A stretch of DNA of 64,000 nt from Hydractinia symbiolongicarpus. Lineage: Eukaryota > Cnidaria > Hydrozoa > Anthoathecata > Hydractiniidae. Within the stretch, counting starts at the first letter, position 1, and each line of letters begins with the position of its first letter. Below the pieces are notes generated by a model. It saw nothing but the letters and a program-made list of their open reading frames with translations. It did no database searches and had not been told where the DNA came from. The DNA is taken from NCBI RefSeq assembly GCF_029227915.1, contig NC_079883.1:2728001-2792000 (forward strand), read 5' to 3'. Of this stretch, positions 12,001 through 22,728 are shown in pieces. The position numbers were made by a program, and so were the translations under genes.

Positions 12001-15000
12001 TGATATTGGTCAATTGGTCACCATCACATTGCTAGATCAAATTACCATCAGATGAGTATAGGGTTGACAAACTATTTATTCCCTGTTTTTGTATCTGTAT
12101 TTTCCTTTTGTTTGTTAATGGCAGCACATATAAAAATATAGAACTCTGTGACAGTCTGTAACCATTTATGCCATTTGATGAGAGACAATGTTTTATTCAA
12201 GAATTGGATTGGGAGAATTAAAAAAAACATTATAATGTTCAAGATCTTTTCTACTTTATTTAAAAAAAACATTCTGTATTTTTTTAAGCAATCTAAAAAA
12301 AACTCAACAAAGAAGAAATGGTAGAAAATACTAGAATAAGCTACATCGTTATTATTGTGTAAAAGTGTTTTAAAATAAAAAAGAAATAGTAAAAAAATTT
12401 TGCTTACACAATAAGAAATAAATAAATTTTTTTAAGAAAACACTGCATAGAAAACGAGCGAAAGTTTGATTTTCTGAAAGATCTTGTTGCCAACATTGCA
12501 GAGATGGCCAACCAGGAAGAAGAGGATAGCAATGAAGCTGGTGAGAAACCAAAAAAACAGTAAGAAATTTCGTTTCATTAATACATCGATATGCCAAAGA
12601 CAAATTAAATTTTTTTAGTGTTTATTGACTTTATAGGTAGTTGTCTAGTGAGTGGTTCTAAAATTGCTTTGTTTTACAAATGGGATGCTAATAAAAAATG
12701 CAGTAATCATGTGGAGATTCTTATTCGAATCTAGTATTAAAGATATTTATTGGAGGAGCATTGATATTTTAAGAACTTACAGGAAACTATCATTTTAAAA
12801 TTAATTGTTTAAAATGTTTTTTGTTTTAAAAATTTACCTTGAATGTCTGGAGCTGTCAAGAATTTTCAAAATATTGTCAGAGAAAGGCTAAGGATCTTAG
12901 GTTTAAATGGTAAAATTTTCCAAATTAATTGATGTATCATAGCTTATTACCAATTTCCTGCAATGATGAAATTTAAAACTTGGTAAATTCTGGAATTTTC
13001 AGGATCAAACAATAAAAAAAACTTAACAGAGTCATCATCATTCATCATCATTCATCATTCTCGGCTTAACGACCGTTTTCCATGCTAGCATGGGTTGGAC
13101 GGGGTATATTAATGACCCTCTTCCAATCTGATCTAGACTGTGTTAGATCTAAACTCAACTTCCTCTCTATCAAGTCTGTCCTTGTAACCTCCTGCTAAGT
13201 CTTTCTCGGTCTGCCTCTGGGCTTTGCCCCAGGGACTATCAAGTCTCTACACTTTCTTACCCAATTATCCTCCTCCATTCTTTCCAAGTGCCCCAGCCAA
13301 TTCAATCTTCTTATCTGGATAACATCTTTAATTCTACAGAGACTTAGCCTGCTTCTTAGCTCATCTGAACTCTTTCTGTCTCTCAGACTGGCATTACACA
13401 TCCACCTAACCATTCTCATATCATTCCTTTCTAAACGGTCAAGATCTTCCTGCTTCACTGCCCATGTCTCACTACCGTACAACATAACACTTCTTACACA
13501 GGCCTCATACAACCTACCTTTTACCTCAATTGACAGGACTCTGCTAGTCAATAAAGGAAGTAACTCTCTAAACTTTTTCCAAGCAGGACCTATCCTGCAA
13601 GTAACACTTCTTCCAACACCCCCTTCACTGCCCAACATATCACCTAAGTAACAGAAGTTCTTAACTATCTCTAACGAGCTACTGTTGTACATCATTAAAG
13701 CTGGAAATACTTCATTCTCTATAATCTCACCTTTGCAACGCTTGCATACAAACTGTATGCCAGCTCTGAACCTTCCACTAATACTACTGCACTTCTTATG
13801 TACCCAATGCTTGCAAGTCTGACAAAAAATTGAGTTACTACCAACCCCTTTCCTGCAAACTCCACAAGGCCACTTTCCAACTACAAGGTCACACTTGGCT
13901 GCAATGCTACTTATCATGACTTTAGACTTTGCTGTGTTTACCTTCAGCACTTTCTCTTCTAGTCCTTTCTTCCACTTCTCAAACTTTTCAACTAATTCTT
14001 CCATCGACTCGGCTATGAGAACCAAATCATCTGCATACAATAACTCCCATGGGCAACCTGTTCTGAACTCCATCGACAGCGCTTCTAAGACTAGAATAAA
14101 CAACAAAGGACTAAGTACAGAACTCTGATGTACACCAACATTTACACTAAATTCATCACTAAGTAAATCGTTTATCCTGACACGACTTCTAGCATTGCTG
14201 TACATAGACTGAACCATCGTAACTAGCCACTCATCCACACCTAATTTTCTCATAGCCCACCAAATAACTTTACGTGGCACTCTATCAAAAGCTTTCTCTA
14301 AATCTACAAAGGCAAAATAGAGATTCTTTCTCTTTCCTAAATACTTTTCCTGAAGCTGTCTGAGTAAAAATATTGCATCTGTAGTGCCACGCCCCGGAAC
14401 AAAACCAAATTGCATCTTATCTATATCAATTCTTTCTCTAAGTAACTTATCAATCACTCTTTCAATAACTTTCATTACTTGATCAACCAACTTCAAACCT
14501 CTATAGTTACCCCTTTCTAATGCATCACCCTTGCCCTTGAAACAATTCACTATTACACTCGACTGCCACTCACTCGGAATAGCACCATCCTTTATAATCT
14601 GGTTAGCAAGACTTGTAATAAGCTCAACTCCAATATATCCAGATGCCTTTACCATCTCTGCAACAATACCTGATACTCCTGCAGCCTTGCCAATCTTCAT
14701 TTTCCTAATAGCCTCCACTACCCATTCTGTCTTGATCTGCATGGCTTGCCCTTCTATGACATCATCATCAGACAAATTATCCTCGTCCCAATCAAACTCA
14801 GTGTTAAGCAACCTTTGATAATGATTCTTCCAAGCTACCCTTTTCTCCTCCTCTGTGCTAGCCAAAACACCTTTATCATTACGTATACACTTCTCACCTA
14901 CAATATCTTGATTAGTCTTCTTCATTTGCTTTGCTATCTTGAATACCTCATTGCGCTGGTCTTCCCTTCTTAACACATCTGCAAATCTGTTTCTCTCTGC

Positions 15001-18000
15001 TTCTGATTTTGCCTTATACACTGCTGTACGAGCCCGACGCTTAGCTTCTAAGTAAATATTTTTACTACCACCTGACTTCCACTCTTTCCAAAGTTTCCTC
15101 TTTTCCTTTATACACTGGTCAACCTCATTATTCCACCACCAGGTCTGTCTATGTCTAGCTGGTCCTTTCGTCCACCCACAGGTATCATCAGAAGCTTCTA
15201 GAAGACAATTCTTCAAAGTAGTCCAAGTACTTTCAACATTGTCACTATCACATTGACTATTGTAGGCTAACTGCTGAACTTTTGCACTAAATTGTCTTGC
15301 TACAATCTCTTCCTTCAGCTTCCAGACTTTTCGACGGGGCCTGTACTTTTCCTTGGCTTCTCTGACACTCTTCAAGATAATATCACAAACCAGCAACCTA
15401 TGCTGGGAAACACACTCTTCCCCCGATATAACTTTCACGTCCTTCACCACTTTCTTGTCTGACTTTCTAACCAAAAAGTAATCTATCTGTGTCTTACAAC
15501 CACCTGACTCATATGTTATCAGCCTACTCTGTCTCTTACTGAATGATGTGTTGCAAACCACCATGTCCGTTGCCATTCCAAACTCAAGCAATCTCTCCCC
15601 TTCCTTATTTCTGCTCCCAAATCCATAGCTGTACTGGTACAAATAAAAAGTAAGCATGGCTCTAACCATAATAACAATGCCACCAAAGCACCTCTACTTA
15701 ATTGTCCCCAGGAGTTTGAAAGCAAAAAATATCCTGTATTTAAAAAGCTTTGTTTGTCTTAAAATTTTTGTAAAAAATTGCACAAAATTAAAAAACTACT
15801 TTTTTATTGGTTGATGTTTTACCTGGCATGTTTGACAGTATGTGAAAATGCTATCTTGTCAGTTTTTTTACATTATCCAGTTTTTGTCCATCAGTTAAAA
15901 TTGACAGGCAAAAACATCAATCTACATAAAATCCATTTAGGCGCAAACCTAGAGTGGCAGCTGGTGAAAGGAAAAAGCGAAAGAAATCATCTGATGATGA
16001 TGAATCAGTTCGTTCATCTGACATGGTATGTTTTTCTTAATAAATCCTAATTGAGTTGGTTTAATCGAAATTATATTATGTAATTATATAATTATATAAT
16101 GTAATTAAAAGTTTTGCAAGAGAAAGGATTGTTGTCTTCCAGTTTAGGTTCACTTGGCGTAATGAATTCTTTACCAGAGTTCGTAGCAAACATACATTAC
16201 AACATAGATTGTCCGAGTGAAAATTTTATTGCCTAATGTTCATGAAAACGGTCAAAGTTTACAGCTTTTTTAGAATCAAACTTAATAAGCATATATACTT
16301 ACTTTTTGAACAAATGTGAGCCTGGATGTTATTATAACTTTTTTTAAAGTGCCTTGATAGGATTAAATTCCACCACCCTTGGCGTGACCATGTGTCCCTA
16401 TTTTTCACATTGTGCTGAATCAAGTAGACGAAAACTTTTATAAGAAGCTTAATGGCATGATAGCTTATACTCTTAATTGCCATTCAACGTTAGTAGCAAA
16501 GTCGTTCCTCTCTTGAACCACTTGAATGCAATATTAATACTGATATGCAAATCTGTTGCTCATCATTTCCCAGATAATAGTATATTGTATTCAATTTGGT
16601 GAAAAGACAAGAAATTTTGCGTAAGAAGATTTAACTATCTACCAACTTGGTAAAAATCACCTAGAATAAGTAATGTATTGACTTTGAAAAACAAAATTCT
16701 TTAAAAGCCCGCGAAGAGCTAATTGCATAAATGGAGTGTTTTTCCTAAACCGTAATGGCTACATCAGTTACACCCATATTCGTTTAGAAATCTTGTCATT
16801 TTATTTCTTATTTAAACGTTTAAATCTACGTTTCTCAATATGAACTTCATTGGATTCCACTTGCCTGTTGTTTCTAAATATTGCAGTATAAGTCTTGAAC
16901 CACTATAAACCACTGAAAATGTCTATTTCGATAAATAAACTTTATATAAATTAAAATTCGATATTTTGAACTTGCATTGGCAGTAGTAAAATAAACGTAT
17001 GGATGGATTTGTGTTTACTTTCCTTGACCTTTCTTATTCCTGGCTCGTGAGACAAACCAGACACCGCATATTTTTTATTTTTTAAGCATAAGCTTTTAAG
17101 CTTGTACTAAGTAAATTGTCCAGTCTAATTCAACCCATCAATCGGTCACCATCACATTGCTACATCAAATAACCATCAGATGAGTATAGGTGGTTGACAT
17201 TTTATTTATTCCCTGTTTATGTACACATTATTGTATGTTTGTTGATGGCAACACTAGCATTGAGGAGCCCCCAAATAACCCAGCATGAATGGGGTTAATG
17301 CGTACAAGTTTTTGACAAAATCTCAACCTTGACGTTCTAATGAACCGGGTTCTTATAAAAAAGTGTATTTTATTTAAACACTAAAAAATTTACTATAGTT
17401 CACAATGTAAAAATTTTAAAACTTGACACGTCGTTTCCCATTCGATTATTTACATGTATAGTTTTAATATGCGAGAACGTCACTGTATTTTTCATCACAA
17501 GAGGACGTCAACCGAAGGTGTCCAAGTCAATCTTACAATCACAATACACAGAATCCTTTTTACTATAGTGCTATATGTTCGAAGTACTATATGCTATATG
17601 TTCAAAGTAATATATACTATATGTTTGAAGTACTATATGCTATATGTTCAAAGTAATATATACCATATGTTTGCATATTATCTTTGGTTATGTTATCACT
17701 TATTTGGCATCGGTTGTCTTTTATTACCATCTATCTATCCATTATTCTTTCTTTCACTTTCTACTTAACGTCATAATACAGTAATTGTGAACAACTATAA
17801 TGGAACATTAATAGTTTATGGATGGTATTGTCGTCATAATACTCTGGAGAAAAACTCTTTATAATGTTTAATAATCATCAAGATGTCTTATGACTTTTGA
17901 ATGTCAATTTTTTGTACAGCAAAAACAAAATGGTTAATTTTTTCTGGGTACTTGTTGTTATCTTTTATGCACCGTCTATCTGTCAATATGTTGAACAATC

Positions 18001-21000
18001 TTCTTCCAGTTTGTGTGATTATGTTTTCGTGGACATACTCTCGCGTGTAGACTTGGCTATGTCGTGTAAAGGAATAAGTGATGAAAATGGCGTTCAAGTT
18101 ATCAACCTCATTGGGAATCGCGAAAAGTACGTTCCAGATTTTTTGTTTGAAGAATTAGTTAATAAAACTGGTTTGGAGCGGGACTTGGTCTTGTTTTCAA
18201 TTTTCAATCGAATTTTTAATCTTACTATGTTGGAGACATATACGAAGAGAATCAAACATCTGACAAACAATGAACTTCGTAACGTAGAGAAGTTAAAGTT
18301 GCTGGGGTTGAATAACAATCAGAAAGGAAATTTAGATGCGATTCGTTTCACGGATATGAGTCATGTGAAATCGTTGTATTTGTATGGAAATAATCTAACA
18401 AGCATACCGAGGAATATTTTGTCCACTTTACCAGATCTAGAAGTACTGCACCTTGGTTATAATCGCATTTTAGATCTCAAAGGGGAAGAACTAAAAGGTG
18501 TCAATGTACATACGCTGTACATGCAGCGCAACTCGATCTCCTCCATAGAAGACAATTCGTTTAAACATCTGAAGAAGTTATCGACACTTCACTTGTGGTC
18601 CAACAAACTGAAGAGCATAAAACCAAAATCATTCAGCGGGTTAATTGAACTTCGGAAATTATTTTTGGATGATAACAAACTCTCCGACATTCCGCGTGAT
18701 GTGTTTTCAAGCAATCCAAAGTTAACCGTGCTGTCCCTCCGTAATAACAATTTACAGAACACTTCTCTTGTTGCGCTGCAAGATTTGAGAGAACTCGAAT
18801 ACCTATTTTTAAATGGCAACCACTTGACTCAAATCGCTCATGTAGTGAACATCTCAGACAGATTTCCGCGTCTGAAAGTCTTGGATGTGAGAGGTAACGA
18901 TCTACACTGCGATCAAAACTTACTTTCATCTCTGCAAGCAGTTAAAGAGAAAGTGTTAGGAAGCTGTTCCCATCCGGAGAAGCTGAAGGGTAAATTGCTG
19001 AAAGAATTCACTTCGGAGGATATAAACGAATGCAAAGATGGAGAAGCAGCGTGCAATAATGAAACTCAAAAGAGTAATGGAAGAAAAGTTGAGAACATGA
19101 TGTTTTTATGTGCTTTACTTTCCATTTCTTCATTTCTTATTTCGCGCTGAAACTATTTATATTGTTGCCTCGTTAACCCATAGACTCCGAAGTATTGTCA
19201 TGCTATCTATTACCCATAACTCGTGACCACTTAACTTTTAAAATTTTAAAATGAGATCCATGAAAGAGGTCAGTGCTTGAGTTCACCAACATTGACGTAG
19301 CAAGTGGCCAGACATCGGGTTCAAAGTCGAAAGATTGTCGGCAAAAAAACATGGATATTTTGAGTTTTTTGAAAAAATGCTTCGGAGTGTAAGGATTAAG
19401 GTTTTTTCACGTAGCAATAGACGAACATTTTTTGTACGATAAATTTTAATTCAATATTTTTGTAACCCCTTTATAATTGTTTAACATTTTATAATTTTTG
19501 TAAATTTATGCTTAAAAATAATTTACCTGGATTCACACTCAACCTACACATCAGGGAATTACCGGGAATGTTTAAATTGGCCGTTTTTAAAAAGTTTAAT
19601 CGTGAAATGCATTTTCCAATAAAAATGTGGGAAGAAAATTTATTAAATATCAATGCATTGAAAATTGATATTGGGAGTTATTAAGAGTGAGTCAGTTTTT
19701 GCTGGGGATAGTATTACAGGTTTTAATCTTGGCAACCCAAACTGCTTTGCCTAAAGACGGCACTTGTCTATACCTTAGGAATTTCCTGTATACAAAAGTT
19801 TTTCAACTAGATGGCTTAAAAGATGGCGTTTAGGTTATATTTTTGATTTTGATTATTCTATGCAATGAATGTAATACACTTTCTATGATTAAGGTATACA
19901 TCAACTAATTTGCACACAAAAAATTGTCCTTTCTACCCTGAGGGAATAAATTTTCACGAATTTTATGATTTTTTGTAAAATTTGCGAAAATTAGTTTGTG
20001 CGAAAATTATTGGGAAACTCCTTACTCGCAAAATTCGCGAAAATTAATTTCCGCGAAATTTGAGAGTTTTTTTTCCTTTTTGGAAAAGGTTCCACTAATA
20101 ATTTTTCTTCTTGTTTACATAAAACTACATATATAAAATTTGTGAATTTAAAATTCAGCAGTCGCATATAAAATTATTTTTTCGCGAAATTTGAGAGTTT
20201 TTTTTCCTTTTTGGAAAAGGTTCCACTAATAATTTTTCTTCTTGTTTACATAAAACTACATATATAAAATTTGTGAATTTAAAATTCAGCAGTCGCATAT
20301 AAAATTATTTTTTCGCGAATTTCTTAAAGTAGACTTCTGGAAAACGGAAATTGATAAAGGCTGTGGTAGATCTTCATTCTTATGGAGGTGTGAATTTCTC
20401 ACTAAATGATTGCTTACGATGTAGCTACTCAGTTAATTTAGAGATCACGTCACCAGCCTCTTAAGAAATTATTTCCGTATGATTCGCTTCGTTTTAGTAT
20501 TTTCAAGTCTTTTTATTTTCCTGAGCCTTTATTGCGCGATTGAATGAATGCGTGTCTTATTTTTTTCCTGGGCGTTTACGTGACTCCCAGGAAATGGAGG
20601 CGTTTTTTCTGAAAACAGTCACAATATAGATTTTTTTAATGCCTCTTCTTTTCAATGATTTATCTAAATGGGCGTTAGTTCTACCAGACATTAATTCAAA
20701 GTCTTGCGCTACTTAGATCGTACGCTGTACGCTTTATTGAATTCTAATGTATTGCATTAGATTGGAAGCATATTCACACAACTAGTTTCTAATCGAATGC
20801 TTTACGTTTTCATCTCGTCATCGTTTAAAACTACTTGCCCTTCCCAGTGTGATGCATTTAAAATATGTTTAACCGAAATAGCCTTGCTTTCAACTTTTTA
20901 GGATGAAAAGGTTGTAAATCCAAGTTTGTCTATTTCATCGATGGCCTCATCAGTACCATCAGCCTCTCAACAAAGCAGTTACTCGATTGACGCCATCATG

Positions 21001-22728
21001 GGAAATCCTCAGAATTCGAGTTCTCAGTCGATGCAACAAAATCATTCTTCACAATTCACTACACCACAAGAAAATACACAACAACAACACAACGCATCGT
21101 ATGTATCTGATCCTCATGATATTGATCTCTCTCAACAGCACCAACAACAGCCACAATCGTCTTATCCAATCATATCTAACCAGTTTCCATCGTTTAATTC
21201 TATGCAAGGGATATCAACCAGGTAATAGAAACTTTCAAAACTCGCGAAATTTAAGGAATGATTTTTTTTCAAAATGTTTGCCTTATTTCAAGAAACATTC
21301 GCGAAAAGAATTCTTTGTTTTAATAAAGCAGGGAAAGTAGAAATTTATATATAGATTGACACGGTATCCTTTGAAGCCTTTCGTATTCTTAACTAAAATT
21401 CTTCAAAAATTAAGTTTGTTTATAAAGAAGAAAAAGAATTTGCAATTCGAAGGTCGATATTATCTGTAAGTATTATTTTCTCAGGGCTCTTTTTAAGCCT
21501 AAAAAGCCACTGATAAAGGGGGTGTTTTGAAAGGAAAGGTTGTCCATTAAGCCCTATAAGTTACTATCCTTCCAATTAGACCCCACCCCAAAATTTATTT
21601 TCTAATAAGTCCCAACCTTTCCACGTTTTCCTGAGACTGGGTACAACACTTGCAGAGAAAAACACATTTACAGATTTTTTATGCAAGTCTGTCCTCTCCA
21701 GTGAGCAACAACTATTTTGTCTAACATAATATAAAATTTAATAAACGTTAACATACGAGAATATACTTTCCTATGTAATGAGGTCGGAAAATGTTATAAA
21801 AAGTCCACTCATAGAAGATTTAAAGGGAATAATCCGTGTCTACGGAAAGTTCCAGGCGCAGTCTTTTAAAATTTGTCGCCTATTTTTAAAAATCAGCATC
21901 TTTGGTTCATTTTGTAGCTTTTAAAATTTTCAGATATTTTGTGCTTTTTTATAAACTTTTACTTCCAAAAAAAATTACCACAATATCAACTATTTGAGCG
22001 CCAACAATTATCGATGTATTGTCAGCGGTTAACATTATGCAATTTTAACGTTTATATTTTAACTTATACTCCGCCTTCGACTGCCGGTTAATTACACTTG
22101 TGACGTAAACACATATAAAATGAGAATATTCATAGGTATAATTATTTGCATGAAACTACTACACAAAAACGACAATCTTTAAAACAAAATTTAACAAACC
22201 TCGAAAATTTGTCACTTCTGTCGGATGAGGTAGTCGAAATGGTCGTTTTTGGTGTTTATACTTTCATAGTGGAAGTTCCAACCTATGCATGTTAGTACTG
22301 CATATGTTCTTTAGTCCGATATTTTTGTCCATAATGGGGAGCTCCCTCTCCCACCAAAGAATACACAAGTATTATACACGAAAAAGGCAAACTTTAAATT
22401 GATTGTTTCATACGTTTTTTATTACATTTTTGTCTTTTTGACGCAATTGCACACTTTAGTCCTATAATTTGTAAGTCCGAAGGGTTGAAATTTCAAAAGA
22501 TTCTACGCAGTAGGTCCAATTATGGTGAGGCCTCCTCAGTCGCTTTATATGAAAAAAGTTTGTAAATGTACAATCTCGCCCTTTCTACTAAAAACGTGTC
22601 TGCTTTTCTGAGTGATGGTATTTTATCATAGTTCCTCTTCAATACCTGTTGCGCCAATTAACATGAATTTACCGACGTCATTGCAACAAACTGCTAACGA
22701 CGAAGAAGATGACGATTACGACATTTAA
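9058..22728 (+). CDS. DRAP1: DR1-associated corepressor NC2-alpha (7 exons)
   Basis: Exons are 9058-9099, 11395-11467, 11773-11866, 12437-12559, 15941-16025, 20902-21221 and 22632-22728. All have GT-AG borders and join in frame to 277 residues. The N-terminus is MPAKKRKYEARFP, then ARIKKIMQTDEEIGKVA and PVIISRSLEIFLQSL. This histone-fold region (to about residue 90) is shared with vertebrate DRAP1, including AKTMTTSHL and KFDFLKDLVANI. A basic patch (GERKKRKK, about residue 120) precedes a Gln/Ser-rich tail encoded mainly by exon 6. The protein ends in an acidic DEEDDDYDI, like the DRAP1 C-terminus. NC2-alpha pairs with NC2-beta (DR1) and binds TBP-DNA, blocking TFIIA/TFIIB entry. The tail is longer than the roughly 205-residue human protein. 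Intron 4 carries an antisense LINE and intron 5 a nested gene. Confidence 0.95.
9606..9625. repeat. (GATA)n microsatellite
   Basis: Short GATA run at the border of the SINE beginning at about 9626. Confidence 0.8.
9626..10575 (-). mobile_element. tRNA-headed SINE, split by a MITE
   Basis: On the minus strand the end near 10575 reads like a tRNA head: AGTGGTTATAGCTCTCA, then GGGGTTCGATTTC as a B box. The body continues leftward and the tail lies at about 9626-9707 (TGTGCATATTTTACATGGCT). A 618-bp MITE occupies 9708-10325 inside it. Related copies are at 38.52-38.75 and 45.84-46.15 kb, with fragments at 1042-1083 and 2355-2450. Confidence 0.6.
9708..10325. mobile_element. MITE with near-perfect terminal inverted repeats
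   Basis: The element starts CAGTCAGGGTAAACACTTAA and ends with its reverse complement (..TTAAGTGTTTACCCTGACTG); the match extends about 26 bp. The interior is filled with short motifs such as TAGTTAGGC, CTAATTAGG and TTAGGCGAC in both orientations, most densely near the ends. It has no coding capacity. The near-perfect termini suggest fairly recent movement into the SINE. No clear target duplication could be fixed. Confidence 0.8.
12005..12125. repeat. Dispersed repeat, copy 1 (DRAP1 intron 3)
   Basis: GTCACCATCACATTGCTA, CATCAGATGAGTATAGG and TTTATTCCCTGTTT recur in the same order at 17142-17255. Family unknown. Confidence 0.65.
13025..15720 (-). mobile_element. 5'-truncated LINE with PHD-like insertion, in DRAP1 intron 4
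   Basis: A minus-strand non-LTR element holding most of an endonuclease-reverse transcriptase ORF and a short 3' end with ATGATG/ATTC iterations (about 13025-13060, plus strand CATCATCATT). The left half of the endonuclease is missing. Near 15.6 kb the upstream homology continues in another frame, so the 5' edge is truncated and frameshifted. It is antisense to the host gene, the orientation usually tolerated in introns. Confidence 0.85.
13195..15669 (-). pseudogene. LINE endonuclease/reverse transcriptase ORF, nearly intact
   Basis: An 824-codon open stretch. Residues 14-100 are the end of the endonuclease domain (NKEGERLLEF, QIDYFLVRKS, SQHRLLVCD). The reverse transcriptase follows: FGFVPGRGTTDAIF at about 421, FVDLEKAFDRVPR at about 454, GVHQSSVLSPLLF at about 512 and LLYADDLVLIAES at about 543. 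At 602-646 a Cys/His cluster (CGVC..FCQTC..WVHKKC..CKRC) forms a PHD-like zinc finger between the RT domain and the C-terminal block. The frame stops with TAG after PRGRPRKT, but homologous reading continues QEVTRTDLIERKL to a TAA near 13069. That TAG is therefore probably a nonsense mutation of a tryptophan codon. GVHQSS replaces the usual GVHQGS. The copy is probably dead. Confidence 0.85.
15726..15940. other. Remainder of DRAP1 intron 4
   Basis: AT-rich intron sequence ending in the exon 5 acceptor (ATCCATTTAG). No further feature seen. Confidence 0.5.
17142..17255. repeat. Dispersed repeat, copy 2 (DRAP1 intron 5)
   Basis: Matches 12005-12125 over about 115 bp, with small indels. Confidence 0.65.
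17567..17670. repeat. Tandem duplication, unit about 48 bp
   Basis: CTATATGTTCGAAGTACTAT and GTTCAAAGTAATATATAC alternate twice. The repeat sits about 260 bp upstream of the nested LRR gene, inside its presumptive promoter region. Confidence 0.8.
17930..19150 (+). CDS. Secreted or GPI-anchored leucine-rich-repeat protein, nested in DRAP1 intron 5
   Basis: An intronless ORF of 406 residues from the ATG at 17930. An apparent longer start at 17897 is a TTG and adds a hydrophilic leader before the signal peptide, so I reject it. Residues 1-18 (VNFFWVLVVIFYAPSICQ after Met) are a signal peptide. Nine LxxLxLxxN repeats follow from about 120 to 330: LKLLGLNNN, VKSLYLYGNN, LEVLHLGYN, VHTLYMQRN, LSTLHLWSN, LRKLFLDDN, LTVLSLRNN, LEYLFLNGN and LKVLDVRGN. 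A C-terminal cap with cysteines (DLHCDQ..GSCSHP) comes next. The chain ends in a hydrophobic stretch with one terminal Arg (MMFLCALLSISSFLISR), which looks more like a GPI-attachment signal than a membrane-spanning helix with a cytoplasmic tail. The ectodomain suggests adhesion or ligand binding. Orthology is not assigned. Confidence 0.85.
   Translation: MVNFFWVLVVIFYAPSICQYVEQSSSSLCDYVFVDILSRVDLAMSCKGISDENGVQVINLIGNREKYVPDFLFEELVNKTGLERDLVLFSIFNRIFNLTMLETYTKRIKHLTNNELRNVEKLKLLGLNNNQKGNLDAIRFTDMSHVKSLYLYGNNLTSIPRNILSTLPDLEVLHLGYNRILDLKGEELKGVNVHTLYMQRNSISSIEDNSFKHLKKLSTLHLWSNKLKSIKPKSFSGLIELRKLFLDDNKLSDIPRDVFSSNPKLTVLSLRNNNLQNTSLVALQDLRELEYLFLNGNHLTQIAHVVNISDRFPRLKVLDVRGNDLHCDQNLLSSLQAVKEKVLGSCSHPEKLKGKLLKEFTSEDINECKDGEAACNNETQKSNGRKVENMMFLCALLSISSFLISR
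19151..20051. other. LRR gene 3' flank within DRAP1 intron 5
   Basis: No gene. About 19945-20060 carries iterated TTTTGCGAAAATTA / TTCGCGAAAATTAATTTCC palindromic motifs shared with other places in the window. Confidence 0.45.
20052..20313. repeat. Essentially perfect 131-bp tandem duplication
   Basis: Two head-to-tail copies (20052-20182 and 20183-20313), each starting CGCGAAATTTGAGAG and ending AAAATTATTTTTT. I find no convincing difference between them, so the duplication is young. Confidence 0.9.

Noticed and set aside
17897-17929. Longer N-terminus for the LRR protein
   Set aside because: The upstream start is TTG. The ATG at 17930 directly precedes a good signal peptide.
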